Origin: Chlorokybus atmophyticus
Taxonomy: Eukaryota > Streptophyta > Chlorokybophyceae > Chlorokybales > Chlorokybaceae
Assembly: GCA_009103225.1 (NCBI GenBank)
Contig: RHPI01003614.1
Location: forward strand, 1 to 64,000
DNA: 64,000 bases
Direction of reading: 5' to 3'
In this document: positions 1 to 11,455 of the stretch, piece after piece
Numbering within the stretch: the first letter of the stretch is position 1
Layout of the letters: every line of letters begins with the position of its first letter
The notes under the pieces: model-generated
Database searches by the model: none
What the model saw: the letters and a program-made list of their open reading frames with translations, nothing else
What the model was told of the DNA's origin: nothing
Translations under genes and position numbers: made by a program

Positions 1-540
1 TGGGTGAATAACCACTCATATATAGGACTATGTGTGAGAGCAGATATGCTGTATTATTCAATCACAAATCATATGAATAATCACTCGCCAGTATGGTACA
101 TATGCTGTTGAAACAGCTTTAGTATGTGTGAACATTAAGCCAATATGCGTGTGAATAATTACATATAAGGAGGACATAGTGTGAGAGCAGGCGCTGTAAA
201 TATTCATGCACACAAAGTATGAATAATCACTTGGTGCCATGGTACAAGTCTAGGACCATGTATACCTAAGAAGACTGAATATGCAGTTCTGTCGCGAGTG
301 AATAACTACTCACATGTAGGAGGTTGTGTGCGAGATGGACAACTACAATTATTCATGACCAAAACGTGTGAATATCCATTGCTTGTATTCAGGGCATTTG
401 GCCTGAATAATCAGCAATCGTAACAGCGACCTCTGCAGCCACGCAAGTGGCGAGTTCACACATAAAACAGATGAGTATTCAGGGCAAATGCGCTGAATTT
501 TCAGAAATTCGGGGGGTCCAGAATTACCGGTGAATGTTTG
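1..540. repeat. Dispersed repeat, left copy (TGAATAA...CTCA family)
   Basis: This stretch holds several copies of a motif resembling TGAATAACYACTCA followed by ATGTAGGA and GTGTGMGAG, at about 5, 140 and 298. It ends with a conserved block around 471-535 (GGGGGKYCAGAATTACCGGTG). The same motif series recurs at 2616-2650 and 3004-3240, and the end block recurs at about 3181-3239. The paired copies bracket the first gene, so they may be terminal repeats of a non-autonomous element or simply a dispersed family. No coding sequence is convincing here. Confidence 0.6.
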
Positions 541-1056
541 CATGTCTTATGTGCCTTTGCCATGTGCATAATTGCAGGTCAAAGACAAGTAAAAGGCAAG
601 AGACAGCTCCTCGCTGCACCACTCTACCAGCGACGCCGAGAATGCCACCTCACAGGGTGAGCTACGGTTTGGTAAATGACTATGTTGAGAACGAAACGCT
701 TTGTGTTTGATGGTGCCTTATGTATGCAGGGTGTGAGGTGTGTATGATAGTCCCTTGTGCATGCACGGCGCCCACGCGTTCACCTCCCGCCAGCAACGCC
801 AGCGACGACCGAAATGTCACCTCGCAGCGTGAGCCATGTTTTGCGCGCGCGGGCCGCTGCGGGAGGTACTGTGTATACACTGGTCTGATCGGTGCCTTGT
901 GCGCGCGATAGGTAACAAGGAAGGCACTGCGCCACAACCCACAAGGTCACCCGCTACTGGTTCACAGGTTAGATGTCTGTCATCATTACACGAGCAGCCA
1001 AATGCTTGTACTCTCCTGTACATGTCATCATGACCGTTCATGACTGTTGTGTTCAG

Positions 1057-2362
1057 GCACCTGCCAAACAGGATGCTGATGTGCGTGATACCAGCTCAGC
1101 TCTCAAGGTATGCAACAACGACTGGAGCAAGTATCTAACAAGCATATCAGTTTTTGCAACCGAAATCGCACCACATGTAGACACAAGACGCCGCGAATGT
1201 CATGGAGCTCACGGAAGAAAAGGAAGGCAGAGGTTAAGGGAAGCGCAAAGTGTCTGGTGATGTACGCACCACTCTGCTTCACAACGAATGGCATAGCATT
1301 ACGTTGTGGCTCACAATCTGATGTGTATGCTGTTGGCAGGAGACTGAGGTGTCAAGCCCCCACAAGAAAGCAAAGACTGTTCGCTCAATTCCGGCTCCCT
1401 ACAAGTCTAAGGAGGCAGGCCCCTCGACTGGCAAGCAGGAGAAGATGTTGGATAAAAAGAGGGGCAAGCAAAAGGAGGTATGAAGGACCATCTATGTGCG
1501 CTTATAGGCTTCTTGGGTCCTTCTGGTTGCAGAAAAACTGTCACTGCAGCAGACTCGCATGCATGCCTATCAATTGTAAGCTTGATAACACGGCGTGCCA
1601 CCTGGTTGCACAGGATGAGCCATCGTATTCAGAAGTATCCGAGACAGAAAAAAGCGAGGACAACGATGAAGATGGCGCCAAGGACGATGCGAACAGCCCC
1701 AACGACAGCGACAACAACTCCCAAAAGGCAGTTTTTTTTACAAGCGCTATATAGGAGAGTGCATCTGTGTATGTGTCTGCCAGTTGATGTGTTTATCACT
1801 TGCATGCACAGGAAGACCTGAGCGACAAGGATGACACTGCACCGACGATGAAGGTTGGTGATGAAGTCAAGTTGTTCATCGATGGGCGCAAGGAGCCAGT
1901 AGGGGAGGCGCACGTAAGCGACATCAAGCCCGTCAACAAGTTTTATGGCAAGAAGATTGGAGAGGGTAACATGGTGGTCCAGTTCAGCCGCAGTCTTCAC
2001 ATCACTAGGACCAGACGTCCTGGTGCAGGGGAAGAAGAGGTTGTGCCTTTGCCAATCAGCTTCAAGCGTGATGGGGTTGGGGTGCAAGTGACCCACTTGA
2101 GAGGTGAACAATGATTGCGTGCTGACTGTGCGTGCGTTATGACAACACACTGCGTCTGACGTATTCACGTGTGGTTAATGCATGTGAAGAGTGCGAGGCG
2201 GGGTTGTTGCTACTTTGGCCTACTAGGTTGATGAAGACCATCAAGGTGAGGGAGCTGCCAGCAAAGGAAGGCACATCCACACCGCGGGGGAGAGGCCGTG
2301 GGAAGGGGAGTCTGGGTGGTCGGGGTGGTCGGGGTGGTCGGGGGCGAAGCAGCAGGAAGTAG
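1057..2362 (+). CDS. Acidic, RGG-tailed nuclear-type protein of unknown function (5' end not found)
   Basis: Six exons can be joined with every intron in phase 0: 1057-1107, 1188-1256, 1340-1477, 1614-1730, 1812-2087 and 2198-2362 (stop TAG). They give 271 residues open at the 5' side. Going along the protein, a basic KKRK patch is followed by a Lys/Ser/Pro region (SSPHKKAK) and an Asp/Glu/Ser-rich stretch. Next comes a folded-looking block of about 90 residues (KVGDEVKLFIDG, then KKIGEGNMVVQF). The end is an Arg/Gly tail with PRGRGRGKG and RGGRGG, an RNA or nucleic-acid binding feature. The folded block faintly recalls small beta-rich domains found at the ends of plant En/Spm-type transposon proteins, but I cannot assign a family. 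The boundary of the last exon is the least certain. Flanking direct repeats suggest it may belong to a mobile unit. Confidence 0.55.
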
Positions 2363-2615
2363 ATATTGCTGCAGGAGATTTCCACCTGCAAGTGCAGCTC
2401 TGGGTAGCAGACATACATTGTAGACAGCATTGAATGTGTTGTTGTAAGTCGGTTGCCATTCAGCTGACATTGCTGGGCTGGCTGGACGGACTGCTGTGAA
2501 TATTATTAGTAGCACTGCATATATCGGTCTTCTTCTACTCAATATCACTTGAACATTCATAGTAACATTGACGGTCGTAAAACAGCAGCTTACCATTGTT
2601 CAACTTCATTGCCAT

Positions 2616-3240
2616 TGAATAACTACTCACATGTAGGACTTAGTGTGCAGGCTAGATCACTATGAGTATTCAAACAATACATGCGTGCATATTCAGTGGT
2701 GTAGTACAGTTGCAGCACCACACCATACAGGGTGAATATTCAACTCTACTGCAAGTGAAAGTTTTGGGTGACTGTAAGTGTTCAAACAATCCCTGCGTGC
2801 ATATTCAAGTCTGTTGCAGCTGCCATATGGAATACTACAGGTCTTCAAACGAACCTTGCCTGTGAATGTTCGACGCTTTTGCAAGAGTTTGTCCTGCCTA
2901 ACTACAAGTATTCAAACGATTCCTGCTTGAATATTCAGTGGTGTAATACATGTGATGGTCACAGCACTACACCATACAGGTTGAATGTACAGCTCCACTG
3001 CAAGTGAATAAATGCCCCACATATAGGACTAGTGTGCAATCTACTTGCCACAGGGATATTCACCGACAATTACATTGAACAGGCTTTAACACCTTTCAGA
3101 CCAAACGGTCTGAATATTCACCTCGACATGCAGGAGCCAGGGACGCCGTATTCTAGGCTATTCATCCCTGTTTTTGTTGTCTATTCAGACCAAACAGTCT
3201 GAAACTTCAGGAATCGGGGGGGCTCAGAATTACCGGTGTG
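2616..3240. repeat. Dispersed repeat, right copies (TGAATAA...CTCA family)
   Basis: The opening motif recurs at 2616-2650 and at 3004-3040. Between them are several AT-rich units of the type TATTCAAACRAT...TGCGTGCATATTCA (about 2676-2960, repeated three times at roughly 100-bp spacing). The stretch ends at 3181-3239 with the same GGGGGSYCAGAATTACCGGTG block that closes the left copy. No gene is seen between 2363 and 3235. Confidence 0.6.
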
Positions 3241-3487
3241 GGAGGAGGTCGTGTTTGTCTGCTGGTACACGAAGCTGGATGGGACGAGCGACACAAAGTG
3301 CATCGCTCTGGAATGGGAAAAGCGTCGAGGGGGTCCACATCTCGATGTCGTGACTCTACAGCAAGTAAAAGGCATTGTCCAGCTGCTCCCCATGTTTAAC
3401 AAGGACAGCACCCGTGTACAAGGGCAAGTATTGGGTGAACGTTCACTGCACTGCCACGTGACACATGTACTTGTACCACCACTCTGA
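3236..3487 (+). CDS. Possible coding exon, unknown protein fragment
   Basis: An open frame ends at TGA (3485-3487) and encodes a protein-like sequence with no low complexity. It includes ALEWEKRRGGPHLDVVTL and QVKGIVQLLPMF, then ends HVLVPPL. The composition resembles the tails of ORFs carried by large eukaryotic DNA transposons, where a stretch of the type DVVxxxxVKGIVxLxP is common, but I cannot name the family. It starts immediately after the conserved end block of the repeat at 3239, so it may be a terminal exon or a relic. No start codon or splice site is secure. Confidence 0.35.
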   Translation: MWEEVVFVCWYTKLDGTSDTKCIALEWEKRRGGPHLDVVTLQQVKGIVQLLPMFNKDSTRVQGQVLGERSLHCHVTHVLVPPL

Positions 3488-3489
3488 TT

Positions 3490-4085
3490 TTTAAGCATAT
3501 CAGTCAGTTAGGCATTGCTAATCGTATGCTAAGACTTTTGCATGTGGATGTGTACAATACCAGGCAGCACACGGCTTGACGTTGTCGAAGAACCATGCAT
3601 GGTCCTTTTACGGACCCCGCGGACCATGCATGATTCGAACCCCGCTGGCCAGGATCGCCTGGTCCGCGGGGGACGGACCGTTTCTGGTCCGTTCGGGGCC
3701 CCGCTGCCCGTGAATGGATGGCGCGGCGACGCGATCACCATTGCATTCGCCATTGCGGGAGGAGCTGCATTTGCTATGGTGACCGCCAAGGTCATCAATG
3801 GCACTCCCAGCGCTGTTTGCCATGCAGCAATGCTGCCCCTGGTGCTTGGAAGGCCTTAGATCGGATACATTTGCTGTGGCGCATTTGTTGTCGCGATTGT
3901 CTTCTTCGCGCTAGCGGACAGGTGCAGCGATAGCAGTCCAACCGCCTTGCCCGCGTGCGAGCAGCGTGCTGTTGGGGTATCTACCATTGGCTATCTCTTA
4001 AACAGACGTTGTCGGAAGGTTGATAGGGCAGACATCGTGCCACAAAGGGAAAGATTGGGTCTAAATGAGGAAGGTGCTCCTGACA
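3490..4085. other. Non-coding stretch with inverted GGACCATGCATG motifs
   Basis: No gene is convincing. Near 3590-3635 the palindromic core CCATGCATGG occurs twice in inverted arrangement around a GGACCCCGCGG segment. A further GGTCCGCGGG / GGTCCG cluster runs to about 3700. On the minus strand GGGTTCGAATC resembles a tRNA B box, but no tRNA fold accompanies it. Confidence 0.4.
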
Positions 4086-4605
4086 TTCTCAGTTACACAC
4101 TTGACCTGGCTTGCAAGCAGCAAATCGGACGAGCGATATCATATCCTGGTGTCTCCAGGATGTGCCATGTGCCGCCCGTTGAGGTGCCGGGATAGCACCT
4201 GAATAGGCTTGGCATGGTGGACTGGCCCATATGAGCTCGTACTCGCTCAATTCTCCTGCACTCAGGGTGCATACATTACGGTGTATAAAGGGCAACGGGT
4301 ACTCAGAGGAGGGACTTATGTCCATCCCGGTCACGTCAAGTCCTGCGTGATAAGGACCGACACTGGCACCGCCATTGCCGCAGAACAGATCGAGTGCCCT
4401 TGGTCTGCGTGTGCGTCCAAGCTTGTTGTTAAATGGCGTGTATGTGGTCAAGGTTGGCCGTGGTGCTGGCCATGGACTAACAATGATGCCGTCAGATCTT
4501 ACTTTGCGAATGACATTCTCCCCTCCGGCGCGCAGAACATGGCGTTCCCCGTCAACTGATGTGTATGCGAATACGTTGTGCCTCTTGAAGTTAATGGTTT
4601 ATGGT
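4086..4605 (-). pseudogene. Cytosine-5 DNA methyltransferase, N-terminal catalytic fragment
   Basis: The minus-strand frame reads ALDLFCGNGGASVG, the SAM-binding motif I of C5 methylases. It continues with GLDVTGMDI, where motif II normally lies, and then ELIWASPPCQAYS, motif IV with the catalytic Pro-Cys. The spacing (about 70 residues between motifs I and IV) and the wording of the motifs resemble the small phage- or virus-type methylases rather than plant MET1 or CMT. The frame stops about 30 residues after PPCQ, so motifs VI to X and the target-recognition domain are missing. No ATG lies just ahead of motif I; the frame stays open upstream for roughly 60 codons. I read it as a broken copy, possibly from a virus or a methylase-carrying transposon. 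Loss by a missed intron is possible because Cys and motif residues are intact. Confidence 0.65.
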
Positions 4606-4814
4606 CGATCACCGTCATCGATTACTATATGGTGCTGCCCCGCAAGCCATTTTCCATTGCACAATGCATATATGATGCGTACTCAATCTCGCACGCCAAA
4701 AAGCGATGCTGAATTGACGCTTGCTTGAATGATTCCACAACGCCCGCATAACATTCCCCATCCAGCAGCTAATGCTCCATGACACTCACACCCATTAGCT
4801 GCTCGCATCCCAGC

Positions 4815-5389
4815 TTAAGTGCGTTCCGCAGCCAATGCAGTGCGCTGTTGAACGGTCGATGGTCTGCCTCCTCTACAGCGGCCAGGGGGTGGAACTACCC
4901 ACGCCGTGGAAGACTGCTGTGAATGCGACAACAGCTTCAACATGCATGAAATAAGCATACGCCCAACATAATATGCAGTGATACGTCGCTGCCCACTCTG
5001 CCGAATTACCTCCACAGCATCCACCACCTGTCCACTAACCACATGTCCCGGTGTTGTCCATGTGAAGAAGCGCATGGGTTTTCCTCGCCGCTCGAAGCAT
5101 GAGCGCGAGCACGATTCGCACACGCACTGCACGCAATTGAAAAACTCGGGTTCCTTGCACATCACTTTGCCGAGGTGGCAGCCAAACACGTCAACATTGT
5201 GTGTGGTATGATGCCAGCAAGCAGCACTAAAACCGTGGCACACTGTCTGCACTGCACTCGCTGGGATGCGGTCAAGTGCGCTCGAATATACTGCTTACGG
5301 CCATTGGCATATACGTACGCATTGCATTGTGGGCACACCAAGCATGGTCTCCTAGATGAGGGGGATTCAATTGCTGCCACCGATATCAT
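4815..5389 (-). pseudogene. Cysteine-rich (zinc-ribbon-like) fragment, two frames
   Basis: Upstream of the methylase fragment on the same strand, one frame (5389 to 5162) has CLVCPQCNAYVYANGRKQ and VQCRQC. A second frame (5252 to 4815) continues with CKEPEFFNCVQCVCESC and RGKPMRFFTWTTPGH. The regular Cys-x2-Cys pairs suggest a zinc-binding protein interrupted by one frameshift. I do not recognise the family. It may have been part of the same mobile gene set as the methylase; that is inference from neighbourhood only. Confidence 0.35.
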
Positions 5390-5399
5390 GCAAAATATG

Positions 5400-7060
5400 A
5401 ATTGGCACGACTGCCCACAAAAAGAGAGACTGAGCTACACTTTAGGGTATGGGCATCAATTTAGGGTTGCCAGCTCACGAACCCTATTTGAGTCACACTT
5501 CAAGTGAAGCACGACTGTACCGAGGACCACATTTCAGTACCATGCATGGTACTACATCAACATGAATTGAACTCCATCCATTAATGGCACTACAGTACAA
5601 GGATACTCGCATACTACCACGATTGTAGAGTAATACTGTGCTGTCATTCCATGGAACCCACAGCGCTGTCTGCGTTTGTTGTTGTCAACCACGCTTCAAA
5701 CCAGCAAGGTATGCAAGCCATGCATTGACTCATGCGCCGGGCAGTTATCGTACACATGTACAGCTAATGCTTCTGACAACAACAAATCTTGGGTGCACCA
5801 TGCACCATGCTGCAACCATACATGTACCTACATGGTTTAAAGGTGTTCAACACAAAACTAAAGTACATGCACAATTGTCATTAAGGCCGGGGCTAAATCA
5901 CCGACGGTATTGCTGGTTGATGCACTACTGGTGGAATGCCGGACGAATGGCCACGCGCTCCTGTGCTAAAATCAAACCTACTTCGTTCGGCACGTGCACG
6001 TGCGCGCGACTTCGCACGCTCACGCACATCCTAGCATGCAAAGGTAGGCATGCATTTGAGGTGCATGCAGTCAATTCACAGCGAGATTGGCAACAACATA
6101 CCGCCGCCCAGCTCTGTCTATCTGCTCTGGCTTTCGTAATGTCGGCTTGACTGTGGGGTGGGTATGGGTGAATAGTGGAGGCCTGCAGCCACGCTACATG
6201 TATCACATAGACTGCGCCCCCCAAACTCACATGATTGCTTGCAAGGAAATGCATGTGACTGCTGAGCGTACCTCTGCATTCCTTTGTGCTTGCTCCCACA
6301 ATCGCAATCGATCCCGCATGGTTTAGACAAGGGGCTCCAAGGATTGCTCCTGATCCACTCCTTGTTGCAGAAAGCGAGCCACCAAGCAGCTCTCTGTGTG
6401 AAGATGGTCCTTAATGGCTTGCCTGCTAGTTTGTGCAATGTTGGTGTTGCATATTGAACAGCCCCATTGCTGACGCCTGCCATGATCCATGACGTGGCGC
6501 CTGGTATTTGCAAGCTTCGCTGCTTGAACTCTTACAACCACTATTCTCGCAAGATGTGCCACGCCGCCGCCGCCGCCGCCTCCTCCTCCTCCTAATCGAA
6601 ACCAGGTCCACTATGCCTAACATTCGAGCCGCCATCGACCTGATGCCCCTGCGTGCCATCATCCGGCCATCAATGAAGCTGTTTGGGTGAGTGCACACCA
6701 ACTCCCATCAGGGCTGGTCGAGCAATGCCTATGTCGTATCATGATACGACAGAGCCATTGTACGAAGTGGCTGAGGTTGGACGAGGGATGCCTCTGTCGT
6801 ACCATTAATGTTACGCAAAGCCTTTGTTACCCTTGGTTGTACGAAGCATGGATGGCACGAATGCATAAGTCATACCATCAACCATATGAGAGAAGGACGC
6901 ACCACAAGTGTGATTCTAATGCGGGACACTACACGTTTAAAACCGCCTCATTTTCGTTTTCGCGCCTCGTACATATGAGCCGGCCACCTGGCGGCGGCAG
7001 CGTTGAATGCGCAGCGTTGAAATCAGCCAAGCAGGCGGCACCCGATTATCAGTTAGAGAG
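5400..7060. other. Intergenic stretch, no gene recognised
   Basis: Several open frames of 60-170 codons exist but have no recognisable motifs and overlap each other on both strands. Notable items are a trinucleotide tract (CCG)n-(CTC)n at about 6559-6592, a GTATCATGATAC palindrome at about 6736, and repeated GTCGTACCAT-like words at 6740-6890 that look like a transposon or repeat edge. The DNA just upstream of 7061 may carry the promoter of the next gene. Confidence 0.4.
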
Positions 7061-8901
7061 ATGCCTCGTGGTCCATCTGCAGATGCACCTCATCGTGGAG
7101 GTCGGCGCCCCAAGTCCACATTGCCCCAAGTGTTCAATCAGGCAACCGTCGCCAACCAGCAGCAGCCACTCTTGGCCAACAAATCGCAGCAAGACCCCGC
7201 GCTAACGCCCAGCCCATCACAACAACTCCACCTGATACCGCAATTGCAAGAGCAAGCTAGAATGCATGCATTCGTGATGCACTGTGCACGTTGCTTCTTG
7301 CTCAACTTCATACTTTGATGCTTGCTTCTTTTATGACTAGCACAGCTACTCATTGCATGCGTTGTGGATACACTGCGCACGTTGTTCTTCTTGCTCAATT
7401 GTGAGGGTTGCATCTTTTATGGATGGGAGCATGACTCACGTGGTTGTGCTTGCAGAGGGTCGGTTGGAACCCCCAACCCAAACGCGTTTGGCCGTGACGT
7501 AGCACCTCGGCCGTCAGCAACCCTTCCCCAAGCAAGTGGAAGATTGGCAACGAGGTAAGCATTGTGTGACACTGTCACACTGTGTGCAACGGATTGTTTT
7601 GCTGTGGACAGCATTTGCGAGATGCTGTCGTTAAAATCATAAACGGCCACTAGGTAGACAGCCACGTTTATCCCAACGAGGACACTATTCGTAACGTCAC
7701 ATGTTAGGTGCTGTGAGTGCTTCATGACCTCACGGCACCTTGACACTAACCAACCTGCCTGTGACAGGTAGTTGGCTTCAACCATGACGACGAGGCCGAT
7801 GCAGCCAAGTTCTATGAGGTGTACTGGACGCCCAAGAAGTGCCCCTTCAACTGGAGTGTCGCCTTTAAGAAAGCTACGTCGGTCTGAGAACGTCACCAAG
7901 ATTAAGCATGTCCTTGAGAGGGAGTACAAGTGGACACTCTTTAACAGCAACAAGCGCAAGCGAGTTGGGTCCCCCACCACCATGTCTGCTATGCAACACT
8001 GCCTTCTCACTCAGCCTCCATGCACACGTACGCATCTCGCCTATTGTAACCGATTCAATCAGGCACATCGACACCCTAATGGACCCAAAGACCCCAAAAG
8101 CCCAGATGCGCAACGCGCTCCAAAGTAAGTCACAGGCACTATTCTAGCCTAGTGCAGGCTTAACTTGAACTATCTATATCGTGACTAATGCCTTATTTGT
8201 ATGACTCTCACAGACAAGTCATGGCGGAAATTTAAGGTGACCGACAATGCAGACCTGGAGCGGAGGAGATACATCCAGGAATGGGGCAATCCCATAGTCT
8301 GGCAAACGATCGTGCAATGCTGGTCTTACGACGTCACTACACCTGGTCGCCGGCAGCTAACAGTCAACCACCTCGCATATCTGTTGCTTACGGTGAGCAC
8401 TCTAAACTCATTCACTAGCAATTCAGGAATGCTGTAGCCCCAAACTACAGCCTTGCAAACGCGCTGCAGTGAATAGAGGCTTTCAATGCCACTCAAACAT
8501 GCCTGTAAACTGCGCAGGTGGAGCGCATCCTAAAGAGCAAGGATGGAGACCCTCTCCTAGCTGCCTTCATCGACACACATGAAGAGTACCTCAGCGAAAT
8601 CAACACCATGATCATGTTAATGAAGCGGGAGATGAGGCAACGGTACGCAGCCCTCCAGCCATTCACCCTTGTGAAACGCCGCACTGCATCTTGTGTCGAA
8701 TACCTGAAAGATCCCAATTGGCGCCTGCCGCAAAAAACAGCAGCTCGTGACGCGCTCGTTGAGGCAGAAGCGGCATTTGGTTGGCTGGCGCAACCGTTTG
8801 AGGAGGAGGAAGAGCAAGCTTCGGCGTCTCCTCTACAGGCCCCAGCGCGTGGTGCTTTGTTCCATGATGACGTGCAAGGCGATAATGGAGAGGAGCTATA
8901 G
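7061..8901 (+). pseudogene. Unknown multi-exon protein, copy with a one-base frameshift
   Basis: The first exon starts ATG CCT CGT GGT (MPRGPSADAPHRGGRR) and is rich in Gln and Pro. Later exons are about 7500-7556, 7768-7963, one ending at 8124, 8214-8392 and 8518-8901 (TAG). Splice phases agree between the later exons. The protein contains FYEVYWTPKKCPFNWSV, HVLEREYKWTLFNSN, WSYDVTTPGRRQL, a charged helical region, and an acidic FEEEEEQ segment near the C-terminus. Exon 7768-7963 is 196 nt. It reads well only if one base near 7883 is skipped, so this copy is frameshifted or has a sequencing error. TGTAA at about 8950 could be an algal-type polyadenylation signal. The family is unknown to me. 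Its first 16 codons recur at 60841 beside a truncated copia element, which argues that it is part of a repeated, perhaps mobile, unit. Confidence 0.5.
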
Positions 8902-9313
8902 CGCAGTTGGTAGTCTGTTTAGCTGGTAGTGTACACAGCTGCAAGGCTCTTGTAACTTAGTGTTGTGAATTTTGAACCAGCTCAGTCAATCGTCATTATG
9001 CTCATGCATGTAAAAATTTGCATCGCTATGATATACAACAGAACGGCAGGCATTCGAGTCACATAATCGAACTACAAGCCTTGGCAAGTGACTGAGAGAC
9101 ACTGTACACATTTCAGGTTCCTGTTCACAGCACAGGCACATAGTGATGCTGGCAGTCGGTGACAGTCGCGTGTAGCCATACTATGCAAATACATATAACG
9201 ACAGTTAGGCATTGGTCACCTTCAGTTGCTTGAAGAATGCCTTATCTTGTCGATAATGACCTAGTTGGTGCTTGTGAATTAGGCTTCGCTGCGCTGGACT
9301 AGTGTGTAACCTG
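8902..9313. other. Intergenic stretch, nothing recognised
   Basis: No coding frame or RNA gene is visible. It leads into the 53-bp repeat array. Confidence 0.4.
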
Positions 9314-9578
9314 CAGGTGCCGGTCACATAGGCTGAGTCACCTAAGTAAGACTGATGTGTAATTTGCAGGTGCCTATTACTTAGGTATAGTCACCTGTTA
9401 AAGCCTGATGTGCAACTTACAGGTGCCCATTAATTGGTTATAGTCACTTGTTACAGCCTGATAAGTAACCGACAGGTGCATGTTAATTAAGCATAGTCAC
9501 CTGTTAAGGCCTAATAAGAAACTAACAGGTGCCTGTTAATTATGCTTAGTCACTGTTAAAGACTGAATTGTAACGGAA
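9314..9578. repeat. 53-bp tandem repeat, about five copies
   Basis: The word CAGGTGC recurs at 9314, 9367, 9420, 9473 and 9526, exactly 53 bp apart. Each unit reads roughly CAGGTGCCxxTTAxTT...TAGTCACCTGTTAAxGCCTGATxxGTAACx. Copies are diverged, so the array is not recent. Each unit contains both CAGGTG and CACCTG, which are inverted E-box-like words. Confidence 0.85.
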
Positions 9579-9719
9579 AGGGCCTGATAGTAACGGAAGT
9601 TATTCTCAGGTCCATGTATCGAGATTACAGGTGGACTGAGCCACAACAGTCTAAATAAGTATTCTCAGGTGCACGGCCGTTGCCAATATTTCGTCGGCCG
9701 GCAGGGGAAACATTATGCG

Positions 9720-10190
9720 ACGTATGCTTAGCCTACTTTGATTTGCTTGCTAGGCACGTTCTGCCTTTTGGAACAGCCTGATTGCATGGTGGACTATGAC
9801 TTATACCCTATGCATTGGATGCATATGGTACAAGTCATAATCTATATAATCAAAGTGAAACATAGAAAAAATGCGGTGATTGCCTCTGCACAAGCATCGT
9901 TGTATGCTTCAGGTTGGTTGCTCCGTTAACGTATACTATCTGCCTCACCATTCCATTGCACAGCACATAAGAGCACTAAGTGTAGTGTGAGGTGGTGGCC
10001 CCGGGTGTAATTGATTGTCCATGTGTGCTTTGCCTATTTTGATTTGCTTGCTATGCACGTTCTGCCCTTCGGCACAGCTCGTCTGCATGGTTGACTATGA
10101 CTTATACCCTATGCATTGGATGCATATGGTACAAGTCGTAATTCATATTGATCAGATTTACGCATTGAAACATGCAGTGATTGCGCCATA
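9720..10190. repeat. Pair of direct repeats, about 130 bp each
   Basis: Segments 9725-9850 and about 10020-10148 share long identical stretches, for example CTATGACTTATACCCTATGC and TTGGATGCATATGGTACAAG. They are about 298 bp apart and differ by scattered substitutions. Both also share TTTGATTTGCTTGCTA upstream. No protein is supported. Confidence 0.75.
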
Positions 10191-11455
10191 CCATGCGCAT
10201 AACATGCTTGGACACGTGTGTCACAATGCCATGCTAGTCATAGTCCAACAACAGCAGCATGCTAACATACAAGGCAACGGCAAGCAAGCAACTGGCCCAA
10301 ACCCTTTGCAAGCCCTACCTCTATTGCCAGCTAACGCACCTGCAGGGTGGTACAAAACGCCTGCCACACATGCAGAGTTATGCACACACGTGCACATGCT
10401 CAGATTTGCACTAATGGCGGATGCCAGGCAGACATGAGTGGGCATAGGCAGACAGCTGAAAGTACGCGAGGGGTCTATGTGCGCTAGGTGCACTATGTGC
10501 AAATATGCCTATGTAGCGCGAGGCAGTTGGCACCAACAGGCAGGGATTGAATGACAAAGTTGTACACACAAGCGTATCATGGATTCATATACACATGGTA
10601 TGGTCAGGTTCGTTGATCGACCACCACAACAGCGACAGACATGGAGCAAGGAGGGCAGGTGGGGAGATGAGAGCGGGGTGAGAGTGCTATGCTGTGCTGC
10701 GCAAACACTATCACCGCCATCACCTTCAAAATACATCGTGTGCTCTGCCTGCTTGTATGCTAGGTCCCAATCTTATTGTACGCATTAGCCAGCAAAAGGC
10801 ATTGGTACCTTCAGTGTTACCCAAGCGTCCATGCCCAATACACCGACCACATCTACACCAACTACACCAAAATAGTTGAGGACGTCAAGTGAGATTCAAC
10901 GCATGGCAGCGTCATCGAGTGTTGTAAATAAGCGGTAGTTGCGTCATAATGTTGCCTTCAGCCCAGAGACAAACCAATGCGCAAGTGCAGCTAGATCATG
11001 CTGCATTGAACTTCCGGACTGATGCACACAAATATTTAGAGTTGAGATTATGTCACAAGGTAATCTTGAGATAAGATTGTGTACGCCACAATGGGCCCCA
11101 CCTCTAGCTCAAGAGGTTCACAACTACCACGACCTGCTGCATTGCAAATTTCGTACCCAAACATTGTGTATCAGCTCGGACCCCTGATATAACGACCCCT
11201 GATAACACTGTAGAGCCAACACATATTACCTTTGTACTGTGTGACCAAGCAACAGAAATAGCCCTCTGATTTATTGCATGCCCACATGACATACTGTATT
11301 AGTGCGCACGTACTCCCCGTCTTAGTCTGGTGGCTGTAACACCACAAACTGCATCTCACAGTGTATACATCGGGTGCACTGAAGTTGGTGTCTGCTGCAC
11401 ATAACCGCAGTAACAAGCAGACAGCATCCAGCGGATGTTATTTACAGCCAGCAGC
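10190..11455. other. Intergenic stretch, no gene recognised
   Basis: Open frames here lack motifs. A short inverted repeat around GCAAATATGCCTATGTAGCGCGAG (near 10500) echoes GGGCATAGGCAG upstream. It borders the 3' end of the RNA-binding protein gene. Confidence 0.4.

Noticed and set aside
3636-3660. tRNA-like B box GGGTTCGAATC on the minus strand
   Set aside because: No A box, acceptor stem or cloverleaf could be drawn around it.
5638-6150. A 170-codon open frame on plus
   Set aside because: It begins at a non-ATG codon, has biased His/Cys/Thr content from CA-rich DNA and shows no motif.
9300-9600. CRISPR array
   Set aside because: Whole 53-bp units repeat and diverge together; there are no constant repeats with unique spacers, and the context is eukaryotic.
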